In this document: positions 23,566 through 33,879 of the stretch, one piece after another
How the letters are laid out: each line of letters opens with the position of its first letter
Numbering within the stretch: position 1 is the first letter of the stretch
Origin: Bradyrhizobium paxllaeri
GTDB taxonomy: Bacteria > Pseudomonadota > Alphaproteobacteria > Rhizobiales > Xanthobacteraceae
Direction: 5' to 3'
NCBI RefSeq assembly: GCF_001693515.2
Contig: NZ_CP042968.1
Location: forward strand, 7,596,501-7,660,500
DNA length: 64,000 nucleotides
Notes under the pieces: generated by a model
The model's database searches: none
Seen by the model: only the letters and a program-made list of their open reading frames with translations
Told to the model about the DNA's origin: nothing
Made by a program: the position numbers and the translations under genes

Positions 23566-24291
23566 ATGAAGAAGATCCTCGCAGCCCTCGTGGCCTTTGC
23601 CGCTCTCACCGCCGCCGCACCGGCCCTCGGCGCCGATCTCGGTGCGCGCTCCTACTACAAGACGCCGCCCGCCTATGCGGCACCGCTCTATAACTGGACC
23701 GGCTTCTATCTCGGCGGCCATATCGGCGGCGCCTTCAGCGGCAGCAACGATTTCAACGGCACGGTGCTGAGCGATTCCCGCGCCCGCCTGCTCGGCGGCA
23801 TTCAGGCCGGCCTCGACTGGCAATTCGCGCCGAACTGGGTGCTCGGCACCGAAGGCCAGTATTCCTGGCTCGGCAAGAACAACCTCACCGCCACCTTCCC
23901 GGGCGGCTACGTCTACACCAACGATCAGCGCGGCCTTGGCTCGATCACGGCCCGCATCGGCTACACCTGGGGTCCGGGCCTTATCTACGTCAAAGGCGGT
24001 TGGGCCTATTCCGACAACAGCGAGCGGGTGACGCTGGCCGGCGTGCCGATCCCCTTCCTGCTCGATGGCAACCACAGCAACGGCTGGACCGTCGGCACCG
24101 GCCTCGAATACATGGTCGCCCCGAACTGGTCGGTCAAAGGCGAGTACATGTATTACGATTTCGGCAGCAGCCGCTTCGTGAACCCGGTCGCGCTGGCGCC
24201 GTTCGGAAGCTTCCACAATGAGGACCACACCCTGAAGCTTGGCGTTAATTATCGCTTCAACTTCGCAAGCCCGGTGGTCGCACGCTACTGA
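23566..24291 (+). CDS. Outer-membrane beta-barrel protein (Omp25/31 type)
   Basis: A 241-residue outer-membrane protein. A cleavable signal peptide (MKKILAALVAFAALTAAAPA, cut near GADL) precedes the Rhizobiales Omp signature YNWTGFYLGGHIGGAFSG. Alternating amphipathic strands make an eight-stranded barrel, ending in an aromatic strand (LKLGVNYRFNF) before a short tail. The ATG at 23566 with GGAG upstream is preferred to the open upstream frame. The leader carries a hairpin at 23461-23480 (CTGTCAC/GTGACAG). A clear terminator follows the gene, so it is transcribed alone. Likely roles are envelope stability or small-molecule permeation. Confidence 0.9.
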   Translation: MKKILAALVAFAALTAAAPALGADLGARSYYKTPPAYAAPLYNWTGFYLGGHIGGAFSGSNDFNGTVLSDSRARLLGGIQAGLDWQFAPNWVLGTEGQYSWLGKNNLTATFPGGYVYTNDQRGLGSITARIGYTWGPGLIYVKGGWAYSDNSERVTLAGVPIPFLLDGNHSNGWTVGTGLEYMVAPNWSVKGEYMYYDFGSSRFVNPVALAPFGSFHNEDHTLKLGVNYRFNFASPVVARY

Positions 24292-24314
24292 GCGCTTTCA
24301 ACCGCGAATTGCAG

Positions 24315-24347
24315 AAGGCCGGCTTTCACGCCGGCCTTTTTGTTTTG
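24315..24347 (+). terminator. Terminator after omp gene
   Basis: AAGGCCGGC pairs with GCCGGCCTT around TTTCAC, followed by TTTGTTTTG, 24 bases past the stop codon. Confidence 0.88.
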
Positions 24348-24500
24348 TTCGTTTTCCGGTCCGCGGAAAAACCCGGCAAATGCCGTGCAAGCCAAAATTA
24401 TGGCGAAAAACGTTCCGGTTTTCCAAACTTGTTAACCGGGTATCGCGATACTGCCGCGCGAGGAAACATCCCAAGGTAGCGTAGACGGGGCAGCGGGCAG

Positions 24501-26627
24501 ATGGCGGTACAATCGAAATCGCGAGACAAGGGTTTTCGCTTCGGCGTCAGGGGCAGTCTGTTTGCCGCATTCGCCGTCATCGCCGGCATGGCGATCGTCA
24601 TCTCGGCCGGCGCCGGCCTGATGCTCGGGCGGCTCGGCGGGACCATGGTGGACTTGAGCGGACGCGACATTCCCCGCCTCGCCGCCAGCCTGCAACTTTC
24701 GGCGCAGAGCGCGAGCCTTGCCAGCCAGGGGCCGGCGGTGCTCGCCGCGCGCAGCGAAGAGGCGCTGAACGATCGCACCCGGAAAATGAAGGAGACCCAG
24801 ACGGTCGCGCTGCAGAAGCTCGGCGAGATCGTCGAACTCGGCGCCGACAAGGCGGTGGTTGCCGCACTCACCGAGAACATGAAGAACATCGACGAGGTGA
24901 TCAAAAGCCTCGGCTCGGCCGCGAAGGAGCGGCTCGAACTGGCCGCCCAGCATGAAAGATTGTATGAGGCCGTGCGCAAGGCGCAACGTCGCTTCATTTC
25001 TGCCGCCGGCCCCGCCGCGATCGATGCCCAGACCGAACTCTACAGCATCTACGCCGCGCCCCGCTTCTCCCAGGCCGACGCCATCAACGCCCACAAGACG
25101 GCCGACCAGCTCGCCGACATCGCCGCCAGCGGCAATATGATGGCGTTCGACATGATCGCCGCGCTGTCGGCGACCAACGGCGATACGCTGGAGACCATCG
25201 GCAAGGATTTCCGCACCGCGCAGGCGCGTGTGAAGGCGAATGCGGAGCGGTTGCCGAAGACCACCGCGATGAATGTGGTCCGGCGGGCAACCCTGGAGCT
25301 GATTGCGCTTGCCGAGGGCAAGACCGGCGTCTTCAAGGTCCGCCAACAGGAGCTGGATGCCGACGATTACGGTCAGACCATTCTGGAGGAAACCCGCAAG
25401 CTCAATGTCGGACTCGGCATCAGCGTGCAGCAGCTGGTCGACGCCGTACAGAAGGAAACCGACGCCGCCGCGTGGCAGGCGCGCCAGGAGATCTCGTTCG
25501 GGACCATGGTCATGCTCGCCCTCGGCATTGGAACGCTGGTCGGCTCGGTGCTGTTCGTCTGGCTCTATGTCGGCCGCAACATCCTGCGGCGGATCAGCAA
25601 CCTGCAGCGCTCGATGCAATTGCTGTCCAGCGGCGATCTCGAAACGCAGGTCTATCAGACCCACCATCAGGACGAGATCGGCGTCATGGCCGACTCGCTG
25701 CAGGTGTTCCGCGAGAGCATGATCCAGAGCCGCGCGCTGTCTGCCGAACAGGACAAGGACCGCATCGCCAAGACCGAGCGCGCCAACCGCATGGAAGCCC
25801 GCATCGTCGAGTTCGAAACCACCGTTCGCACGGCGCTCGACAGCCTGCAGACCGCGGCGGGCTCGATGCAGTCGACCGCGCAAAGCATGTCGGCGACCGC
25901 CGATCAATCCAGCGCGCTGGTGACCGCGGTGGCCACCGCCGCCGAGCAGACCTCGGCCAATGTGCAGACCGTGTCGTCGGGCACCGAGGAACTGTCCTCC
26001 TCGATCGAGGAGATCGGCCGTCAGGTCATCACTTCGTCGGAGATCGCCCGCAAGGCGGTGCAAGACGCCGGCGCCACCGACGCCACGATGCAGGGACTTG
26101 CGGACAATGCAGCGCGGATCAGCGTCGTGGTCGATCTGATCCAGACCATTGCCTCGCAGACCAACCTTCTGGCGCTGAACGCCACCATCGAGGCGGCGCG
26201 CGCCGGCGATGCCGGCCGCGGCTTTGCGGTGGTCGCATCCGAAGTGAAGAGCCTCGCCAACCAGACCGCGAAGGCGACCGACGAGATCCGCCAGCAGATC
26301 GTCAGCATGCAGACGGTGACGGAGAGCGCGGTGTCCGCGATCCGCAACATCAGCAGCACGATCGCCGAGATCAACGAGGTGACGACAGCGATCGCGGCTG
26401 CGGTCGAGGAACAGGGTGCGGCAACACGCGAGATCGCGCGCAACATCCAACACGCCGCCGGCGGCACCAGCGAGGTCTCCAACAACATCGTCGGCGTCTC
26501 CAGCGCCTCGGCGCAGGCCGAGACCGCCGCCGACGAGGTTCTGACCGCCTCCGACGCGCTGCGCCGCGAGGCCGACGTGCTGCGCGAGGAAATCGACGCG
26601 TTCCTGTCGAATATCCGGGCGGCGTAG
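24501..26627 (+). CDS. Methyl-accepting chemotaxis protein
   Basis: A 708-residue chemoreceptor. The N-terminal transmembrane helix ([20 protein letters not shown]) is followed by a large periplasmic helical sensor region (about 40-335) and a second helix ([20 protein letters not shown]). A HAMP domain follows ([20 protein letters not shown]), then a long cytoplasmic signalling domain. The hairpin tip region reads [20 protein letters not shown], with [20 protein letters not shown] next to it, the conserved CheW/CheA contact sequence. No C-terminal CheR-docking pentapeptide is visible. It senses an unknown ligand and is not next to other che genes. Confidence 0.95.
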   Translation: MAVQSKSRDKGFRFGVRGSLFAAFAVIAGMAIVISAGAGLMLGRLGGTMVDLSGRDIPRLAASLQLSAQSASLASQGPAVLAARSEEALNDRTRKMKETQTVALQKLGEIVELGADKAVVAALTENMKNIDEVIKSLGSAAKERLELAAQHERLYEAVRKAQRRFISAAGPAAIDAQTELYSIYAAPRFSQADAINAHKTADQLADIAASGNMMAFDMIAALSATNGDTLETIGKDFRTAQARVKANAERLPKTTAMNVVRRATLELIALAEGKTGVFKVRQQELDADDYGQTILEETRKLNVGLGISVQQLVDAVQKETDAAAWQARQEISFGTMVMLALGIGTLVGSVLFVWLYVGRNILRRISNLQRSMQLLSSGDLETQVYQTHHQDEIGVMADSLQVFRESMIQSRALSAEQDKDRIAKTERANRMEARIVEFETTVRTALDSLQTAAGSMQSTAQSMSATADQSSALVTAVATAAEQTSANVQTVSSGTEELSSSIEEIGRQVITSSEIARKAVQDAGATDATMQGLADNAARISVVVDLIQTIASQTNLLALNATIEAARAGDAGRGFAVVASEVKSLANQTAKATDEIRQQIVSMQTVTESAVSAIRNISSTIAEINEVTTAIAAAVEEQGAATREIARNIQHAAGGTSEVSNNIVGVSSASAQAETAADEVLTASDALRREADVLREEIDAFLSNIRAA

Positions 26628-26636
26628 CTAGAACAT

Positions 26637-26718
26637 CGTCATTCCGGGGCTGTGCGAAGCATAGAACCCGGAATCTCGAGATTCCGGGTTCGCATCTTCG
26701 ATGCGCCCCGGAATGACG
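26637..26718. repeat. REP-like palindromic repeat (family A)
   Basis: The outer arms CGTCATTCCGGGGC (26637) and GCCCCGGAATGACG (ending 26718) are perfect inverted copies. Nested within is the palindrome AACCCGGAATC/GATTCCGGGTT. It lies 10 bases past a stop codon, as is usual for intergenic REP/BIME elements, which are mobilised by RAYT transposases. Confidence 0.8.
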
Positions 26719-26802
26719 GCTCAACCCCCTCCCCCCCGTTTTGCTCGATAGCTATCCGCTTTTCAGCTAGCGCCGCGCCGCCTCTACCGCTAAGCCGGTA
26801 GC

Positions 26803-27864
26803 ATGCATTCGAAATCCGATACGGTGCAGTCCTCGGCCGAGGCACTGCGATACCCCTTCGAAAGCCACCCCGGCCACGATCAGGTCGTCGAGGTGGTGCC
26901 CGGCGTGCTCTGGGTCCGCCTCAAGCTGCCGTTCCGGCTCAATCATGTGAACATCTACCTGCTCGCCGACGGCGACGGCTGGGCGATGATCGATTCCGGC
27001 TTCGGCAATGAGGAAACCATCACGGCCTGGACGACCCTGTTCGAGGGGCCGCTGCGGCATGTGAAGATCACGCGGCTGATCGTCACCCATTCGCATCCCG
27101 ACCACGTCGGCCTTGCCGGGTGGATCACCGAGCGCTTCGACTGCCCCTTGCAGATGTCGCAGGTCGAATACCTGCAATCGGTCTATCACCAGAACCGCGG
27201 CACCGCAGAGCGGGTCGGCGCGCAACGGCTGTTCTTCCGCCGTCACGGCATGGACGAGAGCCTGACCGACAAATTGATGAGCCGCGGCCAGGATTATTTG
27301 AAGCGGGTTTCGGTGCTGCCGCCGTCCTACCGCCGCATCTCGCATGGCGACGAGGTCGTGATCGGCACACGGCGCTTCAAGGTCATCACCGGCGGCGGCC
27401 ACGCGCTCGACCAGGTGATGCTGTACTGCGCCGCCGATAAATTGTTCCTCTCCGCCGACCAGGTGCTGAGCAAGATCTCGCCCAATGTCAGCGTCTGGGC
27501 GGTCGAGCCCGACCAGAACTCGCTCGGCGAATATCTGGCGTCGCTCGCCAGCCTCACCACCACGCTGCCCTACGACGTCATGGTGCTGCCCGGCCACGGC
27601 GTGCCGTTCTACGGGCTGAAGACCCGCATCAAGCAGCTCGCCGACCACCACGAGGATCGCTGCCGCCTGATCGCGGAAGCCTGCCGGGAAGTGCCGCAGA
27701 CCTCGAAGGAGCTGGTGCCGGTCGTGTTCCACAAGCATGTGCTGGACGAGCACCAGATGGGCTTTGCCGCCGGCGAACTGGTCGCGCACGTCAATTACAT
27801 GCTGGTCGAGGGAAGGTTGACCTGCGAGGTCACGGACGGCGTGCTGCGGTTCCGCACCACCTGA
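26803..27864 (+). CDS. Metallo-beta-lactamase-fold hydrolase
   Basis: A 353-residue metal-dependent hydrolase. The metal motif THSHPDHVGLAG gives His96, His98, Asp100 and His101; further ligands are in TGGGHALDQ and VLPGHGVPF. A helical C-terminal region (KTRIKQLADHHEDRCRLI and after) resembles the LACTB2-like extension. Substrates in this group include thioesters, glyoxalase products and nucleic acids, and cannot be told from sequence. It is transcribed alone, downstream of a REP element and upstream of hemA. Confidence 0.88.
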   Translation: MHSKSDTVQSSAEALRYPFESHPGHDQVVEVVPGVLWVRLKLPFRLNHVNIYLLADGDGWAMIDSGFGNEETITAWTTLFEGPLRHVKITRLIVTHSHPDHVGLAGWITERFDCPLQMSQVEYLQSVYHQNRGTAERVGAQRLFFRRHGMDESLTDKLMSRGQDYLKRVSVLPPSYRRISHGDEVVIGTRRFKVITGGGHALDQVMLYCAADKLFLSADQVLSKISPNVSVWAVEPDQNSLGEYLASLASLTTTLPYDVMVLPGHGVPFYGLKTRIKQLADHHEDRCRLIAEACREVPQTSKELVPVVFHKHVLDEHQMGFAAGELVAHVNYMLVEGRLTCEVTDGVLRFRTT

Positions 27865-27928
27865 CAACGCAACGGCCCATTGCGTTTCCGGAAACGAAAT
27901 ACCGTGCGTGCGAATCCTGCCTAGCGCC

Positions 27929-27942
27929 TTGATCCCGATCAA
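27929..27942. promoter_or_regulatory. FixK/Fnr box upstream of hemA
   Basis: TTGATCCCGATCAA is a perfect match to the TTGAT-N4-ATCAA consensus bound by FixK/FNR regulators. It lies 127 bases before the hemA start, leaving room for a promoter between. This predicts activation of hemA under low oxygen. Confidence 0.72.
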
Positions 27943-28068
27943 CATTTGCGCCGGCTAGGTAGCATCCCGGAGCCACGCCAAAATGTGGGAAATCACATAG
28001 ACATCAAAGCTGGAAAGGCTCTAAAAAGGCGCCAAGCCAATCCGGCCGGTTCCGTTCCAGGTCTTGTG

Positions 28069-29298
28069 ATGGATTACAGCAAATTTTTCCAAACCGCTCT
28101 CAACCGTCTGCATGACGAGCGGCGCTACCGCGTTTTCGCCGATCTCGAGCGGATCGCAGGCCGTTTCCCGCATGCGGTCTGGCACTCGCCGAAGGGCAAG
28201 CGCGACGTCGTGATCTGGTGCTCCAACGACTATCTCGGCATGGGCCAGCATCCGAAGGTGGTCGGCGCCATGGTCGAGACCGCGACGCGCGTCGGCACCG
28301 GCGCCGGCGGCACCCGCAACATCGCCGGCACCCATCATCCACTGGTGCAGCTCGAACAGGAACTCGCCGACCTGCACGGCAAGGAAGCCTCGCTGCTGTT
28401 CACGTCGGGCTACGTCTCGAACCAGACCGGCATCTCGACCATCGCAAAGCTCATCCCTAACTGCCTGATCCTCTCTGACGCGCTCAACCACAATTCGATG
28501 ATCGAGGGCGTTCGCCAGGCCGGCTGCGAGCGGCAGATCTTCCGCCACAACGACCTCGCCCATCTCGAAGAACTTTTGATCGCGGCGGGTCCCGACAGGC
28601 CCAAGCTGATCGCCTGCGAGAGCCTTTATTCGATGGACGGCGATGTCGCGCCGCTCGCAAAAATCTGCGATCTCGCCGAGAAGTATGGCGCCATGACCTA
28701 TGTCGACGAAGTCCATGCGGTCGGCATGTACGGCCCGCGCGGCGGCGGCATCGCCGAGCGCGACGGCGTCATGCATCGCATCGACGTGCTGGAAGGCACG
28801 CTCGCCAAGGCCTTCGGCTGCCTCGGCGGCTATATCGCCGGCAAGGCCGAGATCATCGACGCGGTCCGCTCCTATGCGCCGGGCTTCATCTTCACCACCG
28901 CGCTGCCGCCGGCGATCTGCTCGGCCGCAACGGCTGCGATCCGCCACCTGAAAACCTCGAACTGGGAACGCGAGCGCCACCAGGACCGCGCTGCCCGGGT
29001 CAAGGCGATCCTCAATGCCGCAGGGCTCCCTGTGATGTCGAGCGACACCCACATCGTGCCGCTGTTCGTCGGCGATCCCGAGAAGTGCAAGCAGGCATCC
29101 GACCTCCTTCTGGAGGAGCACGGCATCTACATCCAGCCGATCAACTATCCGACGGTCGCCAAGGGCACCGAGCGCTTAAGGATCACGCCCTCGCCCTACC
29201 ATGATGACGGCCTGATCGACGGGCTGGCCGAAGCGCTGCTGCAGGTCTGGGACCGCCTCGGCCTGCCCTTGAAGCAGAAATCGCTCGCGGCCGAGTAA
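28069..29298 (+). CDS. hemA: 5-aminolevulinate synthase
   Basis: A 409-residue PLP enzyme that condenses glycine and succinyl-CoA to 5-aminolevulinate, the first step of haem synthesis in alphaproteobacteria. The N-terminal [20 protein letters not shown] and [15 protein letters not shown] are family hallmarks. [19 protein letters not shown] is the substrate-binding glycine-rich segment. [17 protein letters not shown] holds the PLP-ring Asp, and [13 protein letters not shown] carries the Schiff-base Lys247. The ATG at 28069 gives the family-usual length although the frame is open upstream. The FixK-type box upstream suggests oxygen-dependent control, in keeping with the nearby cytochrome oxidase genes needing haem. 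Confidence 0.96.
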   Translation: MDYSKFFQTALNRLHDERRYRVFADLERIAGRFPHAVWHSPKGKRDVVIWCSNDYLGMGQHPKVVGAMVETATRVGTGAGGTRNIAGTHHPLVQLEQELADLHGKEASLLFTSGYVSNQTGISTIAKLIPNCLILSDALNHNSMIEGVRQAGCERQIFRHNDLAHLEELLIAAGPDRPKLIACESLYSMDGDVAPLAKICDLAEKYGAMTYVDEVHAVGMYGPRGGGIAERDGVMHRIDVLEGTLAKAFGCLGGYIAGKAEIIDAVRSYAPGFIFTTALPPAICSAATAAIRHLKTSNWERERHQDRAARVKAILNAAGLPVMSSDTHIVPLFVGDPEKCKQASDLLLEEHGIYIQPINYPTVAKGTERLRITPSPYHDDGLIDGLAEALLQVWDRLGLPLKQKSLAAE

Positions 29299-29407
29299 CC
29301 CTACCCCTGCTAATCCCAGCGAATTGGGCTGGTAGCGCGGTGCGCTGCCGGCCCAAAGCGTTTATAGTCTCCCTACGGCTGCTGGCCGTGAAGGGAGATA
29401 TGCAGCG

Positions 29408-32400
29408 ATGCTGCACGACTGGGGCGTAATCGCCGCCGCGTTCGCCTATATCGGATTGCTGTTCGTCGTCGCCAGCTATGGCGACCGCCTGTCGCCGGCC
29501 CAGCGCGGCCGCGCCGGCATGCTGATCTATCCGCTCTCGCTGGCGATCTACTGCACCTCCTGGACCTTCTTCGGTTCCGTCGGCTTCGCCACCCGCACCA
29601 GCGTCGACTTCCTCGCGATCTATGTCGGACCGATCCTGATGATCGGGCTTTGCACGCCGCTTCTGCGGCGCGTGATCCAGCTCGCCAAGTCGCAGAACAT
29701 CACCTCGATCGCCGACTTCATCGCCGCGCGCTACGGCAAGAGCCAGGCGGTTGCCGGCACGGTCGCGATGATCGCGATCGTAGGTTCCGTGCCCTACATC
29801 GCGCTGCAGCTCAAGGCAGTGGCGTCGTCGCTGGAGACGATCCTCAGCGAGGACAAGCTGCTCTCCTCGATCCCGATCATCGGCGACATTGCGCTGGTGG
29901 TGACGCTGGCGATGGCGGCATTCGCCGTGCTGTTCGGCACCCGCCAGACCGACGCCACCGAGCACCAGCACGGCCTAATGCTGGCGATCGCCACCGAATC
30001 CATCGTCAAGCTGGTGGCCTTTCTCGCTGTCGGCGCCTTCGTCACCTTCTGGATGTTCACGCCGGTCGAGCTGATCGAACGCGCGATGAAGACCCCCGAG
30101 GCGGTGCGCGCGATCGACTACGTGCCCTCGCTCGGTAATTTCCTCACCATGACGCTGCTGTCGTTCTGCGCGATCATGCTGCTGCCGCGGCAGTTTCACG
30201 TCAGCGTGGTGGAGAACTCCAGCCCCGAGGAGGTCAACCGCGCCCGCTGGCTGTTCCCGCTCTATCTGGTCGCCATCAACCTGTTCGTGATTCCGATCGC
30301 GATCGCCGGCCTCGTTACCTTCCCGTTCGGCGCCGTGGACAGCGACATGTACGTATTGGCGCTGCCGATCGAGGAGAATGTCCCGCTGCTCAGCATTGCC
30401 GTCTTCGTCGGCGGCCTGTCGGCCGCGACCGCGATGGTGATCGTGGAATGCGTCGCGCTCTCCATCATGGTCTCGAACGACATCATCCTGCCGCTGGTGC
30501 TGCAGCGCGGACCCGCAACGCGCGACGGCAGCAAGGATTTCGGCGACTTCCTGCTCAGGATCCGGCGCTTCGCGATCTTCGCCATCATGGTGATGGCGTA
30601 TTTCTACTATCGCGCGCTCGGCAATGCGCAACTGGCGGCGATCGGCCTGCTGTCATTCGCAGCGCTCGCCCAGCTGGCGCCGGCCTTCTTCGGCGGGCTG
30701 TTCTGGCGCCACGGCACCGCACGCGGCGCCATGACCGGCATGCTGGTCGGCTTTGCCGTGTGGGCCTATACGCTGTTTCTGCCGAGCTTCCTGGAGGGCA
30801 ATCCCACCGGTCTCCTTCTGCTGCAACACGGACCATTCGGCATCGAGGCGCTGCGTCCGCGGGCGCTGTTGGGCGCCGATCTGCCGCCGCTGATGCATGG
30901 CGTGCTCTGGTCGCTCTCCCTCAACATCCTGACCTACATCGTGATGTCGATCGCGCAACGGCCGTCGTCGATCGAACGGCTGCAGGCGGACCTGTTCGTG
31001 CCGAACACGCTGACGCCGATCACGCCGACGTTCCGGCGCTGGCGGACGACCGTTACCGTGCAGGACATCCAGAGCACGGTGACGCAGTATCTCGGCCCCG
31101 AGCGCGCCGCCCAGGCCTTCCAGACCTTTGCCGCCGATCATCCCGGCCGTCTCGATCCGGCCGCACCGGCCGATTTCGAATTGCTGCAATATGCCGAACG
31201 CCTGATCGCCTCCTCGATCGGCGCAGCCTCCTCGCGCCTCGTAATGTCGCTGCTGTTGCGCAAGCGCACCGTCTCCGCCAAGGCCGCGCTGAAGCTGCTC
31301 GACGATTCCCACGCTGCGCTGCATTTCAACCGCGAGATCCTGCAGACCGCGCTCAACCATGTGCGCCAGGGCATCGCGGTATTCGACGCCGACCTGCAAT
31401 TGATCTGCTCGAACGCGCAGTTCGGCGAGATCCTCGCGCTGCCGCCGCACCTCATGCAACTCGGCATTCCCTTGCAGGAAATTCTCGAATTCATAGGCGC
31501 GATCAGCGCATCCGGCGCCGGCGATCCCGGCGTGTTGCTGCATCGGCGTCTAAAGGCCTACACCACCGAGGGCGAGTCCTATCTGGAACGCCTGACCGAC
31601 CGTCACATGGTGATCGAGGTGCGATCCAACCGGATGCCGGGCGGCGGCGTCGTGATCACCTTCTCCGACGTCACCCCGAGCTTCGAGGCGGCTGAAGCGC
31701 TGGAGCGCGCCAATGCGACGCTGGAAAAGCGCGTGCGCGACCGCACCGAGGAACTGACGCGGCTGAACTCCGAACTGGCGCAGGCCAAGAGCACCGCTGA
31801 GGACGCCAACATCTCGAAGACCCGGTTCCTGGCCGCGGCCAGCCACGACATCCTGCAGCCGCTCAATGCGGCGCGGCTGTATGTGACGAGCCTCGTCGAA
31901 CGGCAGAACGGCGGCGAGGATTCGCGCCTGGTCGAGAACATCGACGACTCGCTGGAGGCGATCGAGGAAATCCTCGGCGCGCTGCTCGACATCTCGCGGC
32001 TCGATGCCGGCGCGATGACCACAGCCATCACCAGCTTCAAGATGGCCGACCTGATGCGCTCGCTCGAGATCGAGTTCGCACCGATCGCGCGCGCCAAGGG
32101 GCTGGAGTTGACCTTCGTGCCCTGCTCGCTGCCGGCGGAATCCGACCGGCTGCTGCTACGCCGGCTGCTGCAGAATTTCATTTCCAACGCCATCAAATAT
32201 ACCCCGCGCGGTCGCGTGCTGGTCGGCTGCCGCCGCCAAGGACAATCCCTGAAGATCGGCGTCTACGATACCGGTGTCGGCATCCCGGTCGCGAAACGCG
32301 GCGAGATCTTCAAGGAGTTTCACCGCCTCGAACAGGGCGCGCGGATCGCGCGCGGCCTCGGCCTCGGCCTTTCCATCGTCGAGCGGCTGGCGCGGGTGCT

Positions 32401-32923
32401 CAAGCACGGCATCGCGATCGACGCCAACGCCAGCGGCGGCTCGGTGTTCTCGGTGACGGTCCCGGTCGCCAAGGGAATCAACCATACCGCCGCCGTCACC
32501 AGCGCGACGCCGCTGTCGAAGACGCCGATGAGCGGCGCCCTGATCGTCTGCATCGAGAACGATCCGGCGATCCTCGACGGCATGAAGACGTTGCTGACCG
32601 CGTGGGACGCCGAGGTGATCGCGGTGGCCGATCCCGAGGCCGCGATCGCAGCGATCGAAGCTTCCGGCAACAGCGTGACCGGCCTTCTGGTCGATTATCA
32701 TCTCGACCGCGGCAACGGCGTCGCCGCGATCCGCGAGATCCGCCGCCGCTTCGGCGAGAACATTCCGGCGATCCTGATCACCGCCGACCGCAGCCCGAAC
32801 GTCCGCGCCGCCGCACGCGAGGAGAATATCGCGATCCTCAACAAGCCGGTGAAGCCGGCCTCGCTCCGCGCCCTGCTCGGCCAGTGGCGTGCGCAGCAGA
32901 TGGTGGCGGCGGCGGCGGAGTAG
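29408..32923 (+). CDS. SLC5-fused hybrid sensor kinase (CrbS/MxtR type)
   Basis: An 1171-residue hybrid histidine kinase. About the first 500 residues are a sodium/solute symporter (SLC5/SSS) module with many transmembrane helices. A PAS-like region (NHVRQGIAVFDADLQLICSN, near 660-750) and a coiled coil follow. The kinase H-box is SKTRFLAAASHDILQPLNAA with His813, the N-box NFISNAIKYTP at 923, and a C-terminal receiver has Asp1096 in LLVDYHL. This is the architecture of CrbS/MxtR, which with the LuxR-type regulator CrbR/ErdR switches on acetate use (acs, actP). The matching regulator is convergent just downstream. AAGGGAGAT precedes the ATG. Confidence 0.88.
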   Translation: MLHDWGVIAAAFAYIGLLFVVASYGDRLSPAQRGRAGMLIYPLSLAIYCTSWTFFGSVGFATRTSVDFLAIYVGPILMIGLCTPLLRRVIQLAKSQNITSIADFIAARYGKSQAVAGTVAMIAIVGSVPYIALQLKAVASSLETILSEDKLLSSIPIIGDIALVVTLAMAAFAVLFGTRQTDATEHQHGLMLAIATESIVKLVAFLAVGAFVTFWMFTPVELIERAMKTPEAVRAIDYVPSLGNFLTMTLLSFCAIMLLPRQFHVSVVENSSPEEVNRARWLFPLYLVAINLFVIPIAIAGLVTFPFGAVDSDMYVLALPIEENVPLLSIAVFVGGLSAATAMVIVECVALSIMVSNDIILPLVLQRGPATRDGSKDFGDFLLRIRRFAIFAIMVMAYFYYRALGNAQLAAIGLLSFAALAQLAPAFFGGLFWRHGTARGAMTGMLVGFAVWAYTLFLPSFLEGNPTGLLLLQHGPFGIEALRPRALLGADLPPLMHGVLWSLSLNILTYIVMSIAQRPSSIERLQADLFVPNTLTPITPTFRRWRTTVTVQDIQSTVTQYLGPERAAQAFQTFAADHPGRLDPAAPADFELLQYAERLIASSIGAASSRLVMSLLLRKRTVSAKAALKLLDDSHAALHFNREILQTALNHVRQGIAVFDADLQLICSNAQFGEILALPPHLMQLGIPLQEILEFIGAISASGAGDPGVLLHRRLKAYTTEGESYLERLTDRHMVIEVRSNRMPGGGVVITFSDVTPSFEAAEALERANATLEKRVRDRTEELTRLNSELAQAKSTAEDANISKTRFLAAASHDILQPLNAARLYVTSLVERQNGGEDSRLVENIDDSLEAIEEILGALLDISRLDAGAMTTAITSFKMADLMRSLEIEFAPIARAKGLELTFVPCSLPAESDRLLLRRLLQNFISNAIKYTPRGRVLVGCRRQGQSLKIGVYDTGVGIPVAKRGEIFKEFHRLEQGARIARGLGLGLSIVERLARVLKHGIAIDANASGGSVFSVTVPVAKGINHTAAVTSATPLSKTPMSGALIVCIENDPAILDGMKTLLTAWDAEVIAVADPEAAIAAIEASGNSVTGLLVDYHLDRGNGVAAIREIRRRFGENIPAILITADRSPNVRAAAREENIAILNKPVKPASLRALLGQWRAQQMVAAAAE

Positions 32924-32951
32924 TGCACGCCGTCGTTCCGCGGCGCCTTGA

Positions 32952-33629
32952 TTATCCCGGCGGCGTGCCCTGGCGCCACTGGCCGCCGGAGATCTTTGCC
33001 GCCGCGATCACCGCCTGCGTCCGGCTTTCGACGCCGAGTTTCTGCAGGATCGCCGAGACATGCGCCTTGATGGTCGCTTCGGAGACGCCGAGTTCGTAGG
33101 CGATCTGCTTGTTGAGCAGGCCCTCCGACAGCATCATCAGCACCCGCACCTGCTGCGGGGTCAGCGTGACCAGGCGGTCGCGCAGCCGCGCCATGTCGGG
33201 ATCGTCGGCCGACGACAGATCGGTGTCCGGCGGAACCCAAACGTCGCCCTCCATCACCTTCATGATGGCGACGCGCAGCGTCTCGACGCCGAAGCGCTTT
33301 GGGATGAAGCCCGAGGCGCCGAAATCCAGCGACCTGCGGATGGTACCGGCGTCGTCGCTGGCGGATACGATCACCACCGGGATCGCCGGATATTGCGCGC
33401 GCAGATAGATCAAACCGGAGAACCCCGATATCCCCGGCATAGTGAGGTCGAGCAGGATCAGGTCGACCTCGGAGTCCCGCTCCAGCAGCGCGGTGAGATC
33501 GTCGAACGACCCGGCCTCGCTGATGGCGGCCGATGCCACGACGCTCGCGACCGCCTGCCGCAACGCGTCGCGGAACAGCGGGTGGTCGTCGGCGATGACG
33601 AGATGGGTATTGGCAGTAGCAGCAGTCAT
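32952..33629 (-). CDS. LuxR-type response regulator (CrbR/ErdR type)
   Basis: A 225-residue NarL-family regulator. The receiver has Asp-Asp at 14-15 (VIADDHPLFRDAL), phospho-acceptor Asp61 (LILLDLTMPG) and the Lys in GFIPKRFG. The C-terminal LuxR helix-turn-helix reads LTPQQVRVLMMLSEGLLNKQ, then IAYELGVSEATIKAHVSAIL. It is convergent with the SLC5-fused kinase, 28 bases between stops, and is the probable partner. By homology with CrbR/ErdR it should activate acetyl-CoA synthetase and monocarboxylate uptake genes. The ATG at 33629 gives the standard N-terminus. Confidence 0.88.
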   Translation of the reverse strand: MTAATANTHLVIADDHPLFRDALRQAVASVVASAAISEAGSFDDLTALLERDSEVDLILLDLTMPGISGFSGLIYLRAQYPAIPVVIVSASDDAGTIRRSLDFGASGFIPKRFGVETLRVAIMKVMEGDVWVPPDTDLSSADDPDMARLRDRLVTLTPQQVRVLMMLSEGLLNKQIAYELGVSEATIKAHVSAILQKLGVESRTQAVIAAAKISGGQWRQGTPPG

Positions 33630-33879
33630 CTGATCCAGGCGCCCGACAAGAGGTCGGAAAACGTGCAACTCGTTGCTGATCGACAGCAATTTGATTGTCC
33701 ACCGTCGGGGGGCGACTTGCAAGGCAACCTTGCCCGCGTTGCGCAAAAGCAGTTAATCCGCGCCGATTTCCTGCAAATGGTGCAGCGCAAAAAACTACTA
33801 ACTTCGGGAGCGTCGCGCCATCATCCCACCAACGAGGAACTCCGGGAAAAATGCCTTCGCTTTCGCGGAACACCTCGCG

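Noticed and set aside
24432..26453. A 673-aa minus-strand open frame
   Set aside because: Antisense shadow of the chemoreceptor. It is Leu/Gly/Arg/His-rich and has no motif, a common artefact in high-GC genomes.
25472..26716. A 414-aa plus-strand open frame within the chemoreceptor region
   Set aside because: It is a shifted frame of the chemoreceptor gene with an Arg/Gly/His-rich, non-protein-like composition.
26767..27945. A 392-aa minus-strand open frame
   Set aside because: Antisense of the metallo-beta-lactamase-fold gene; the plus-strand product has full catalytic motifs.
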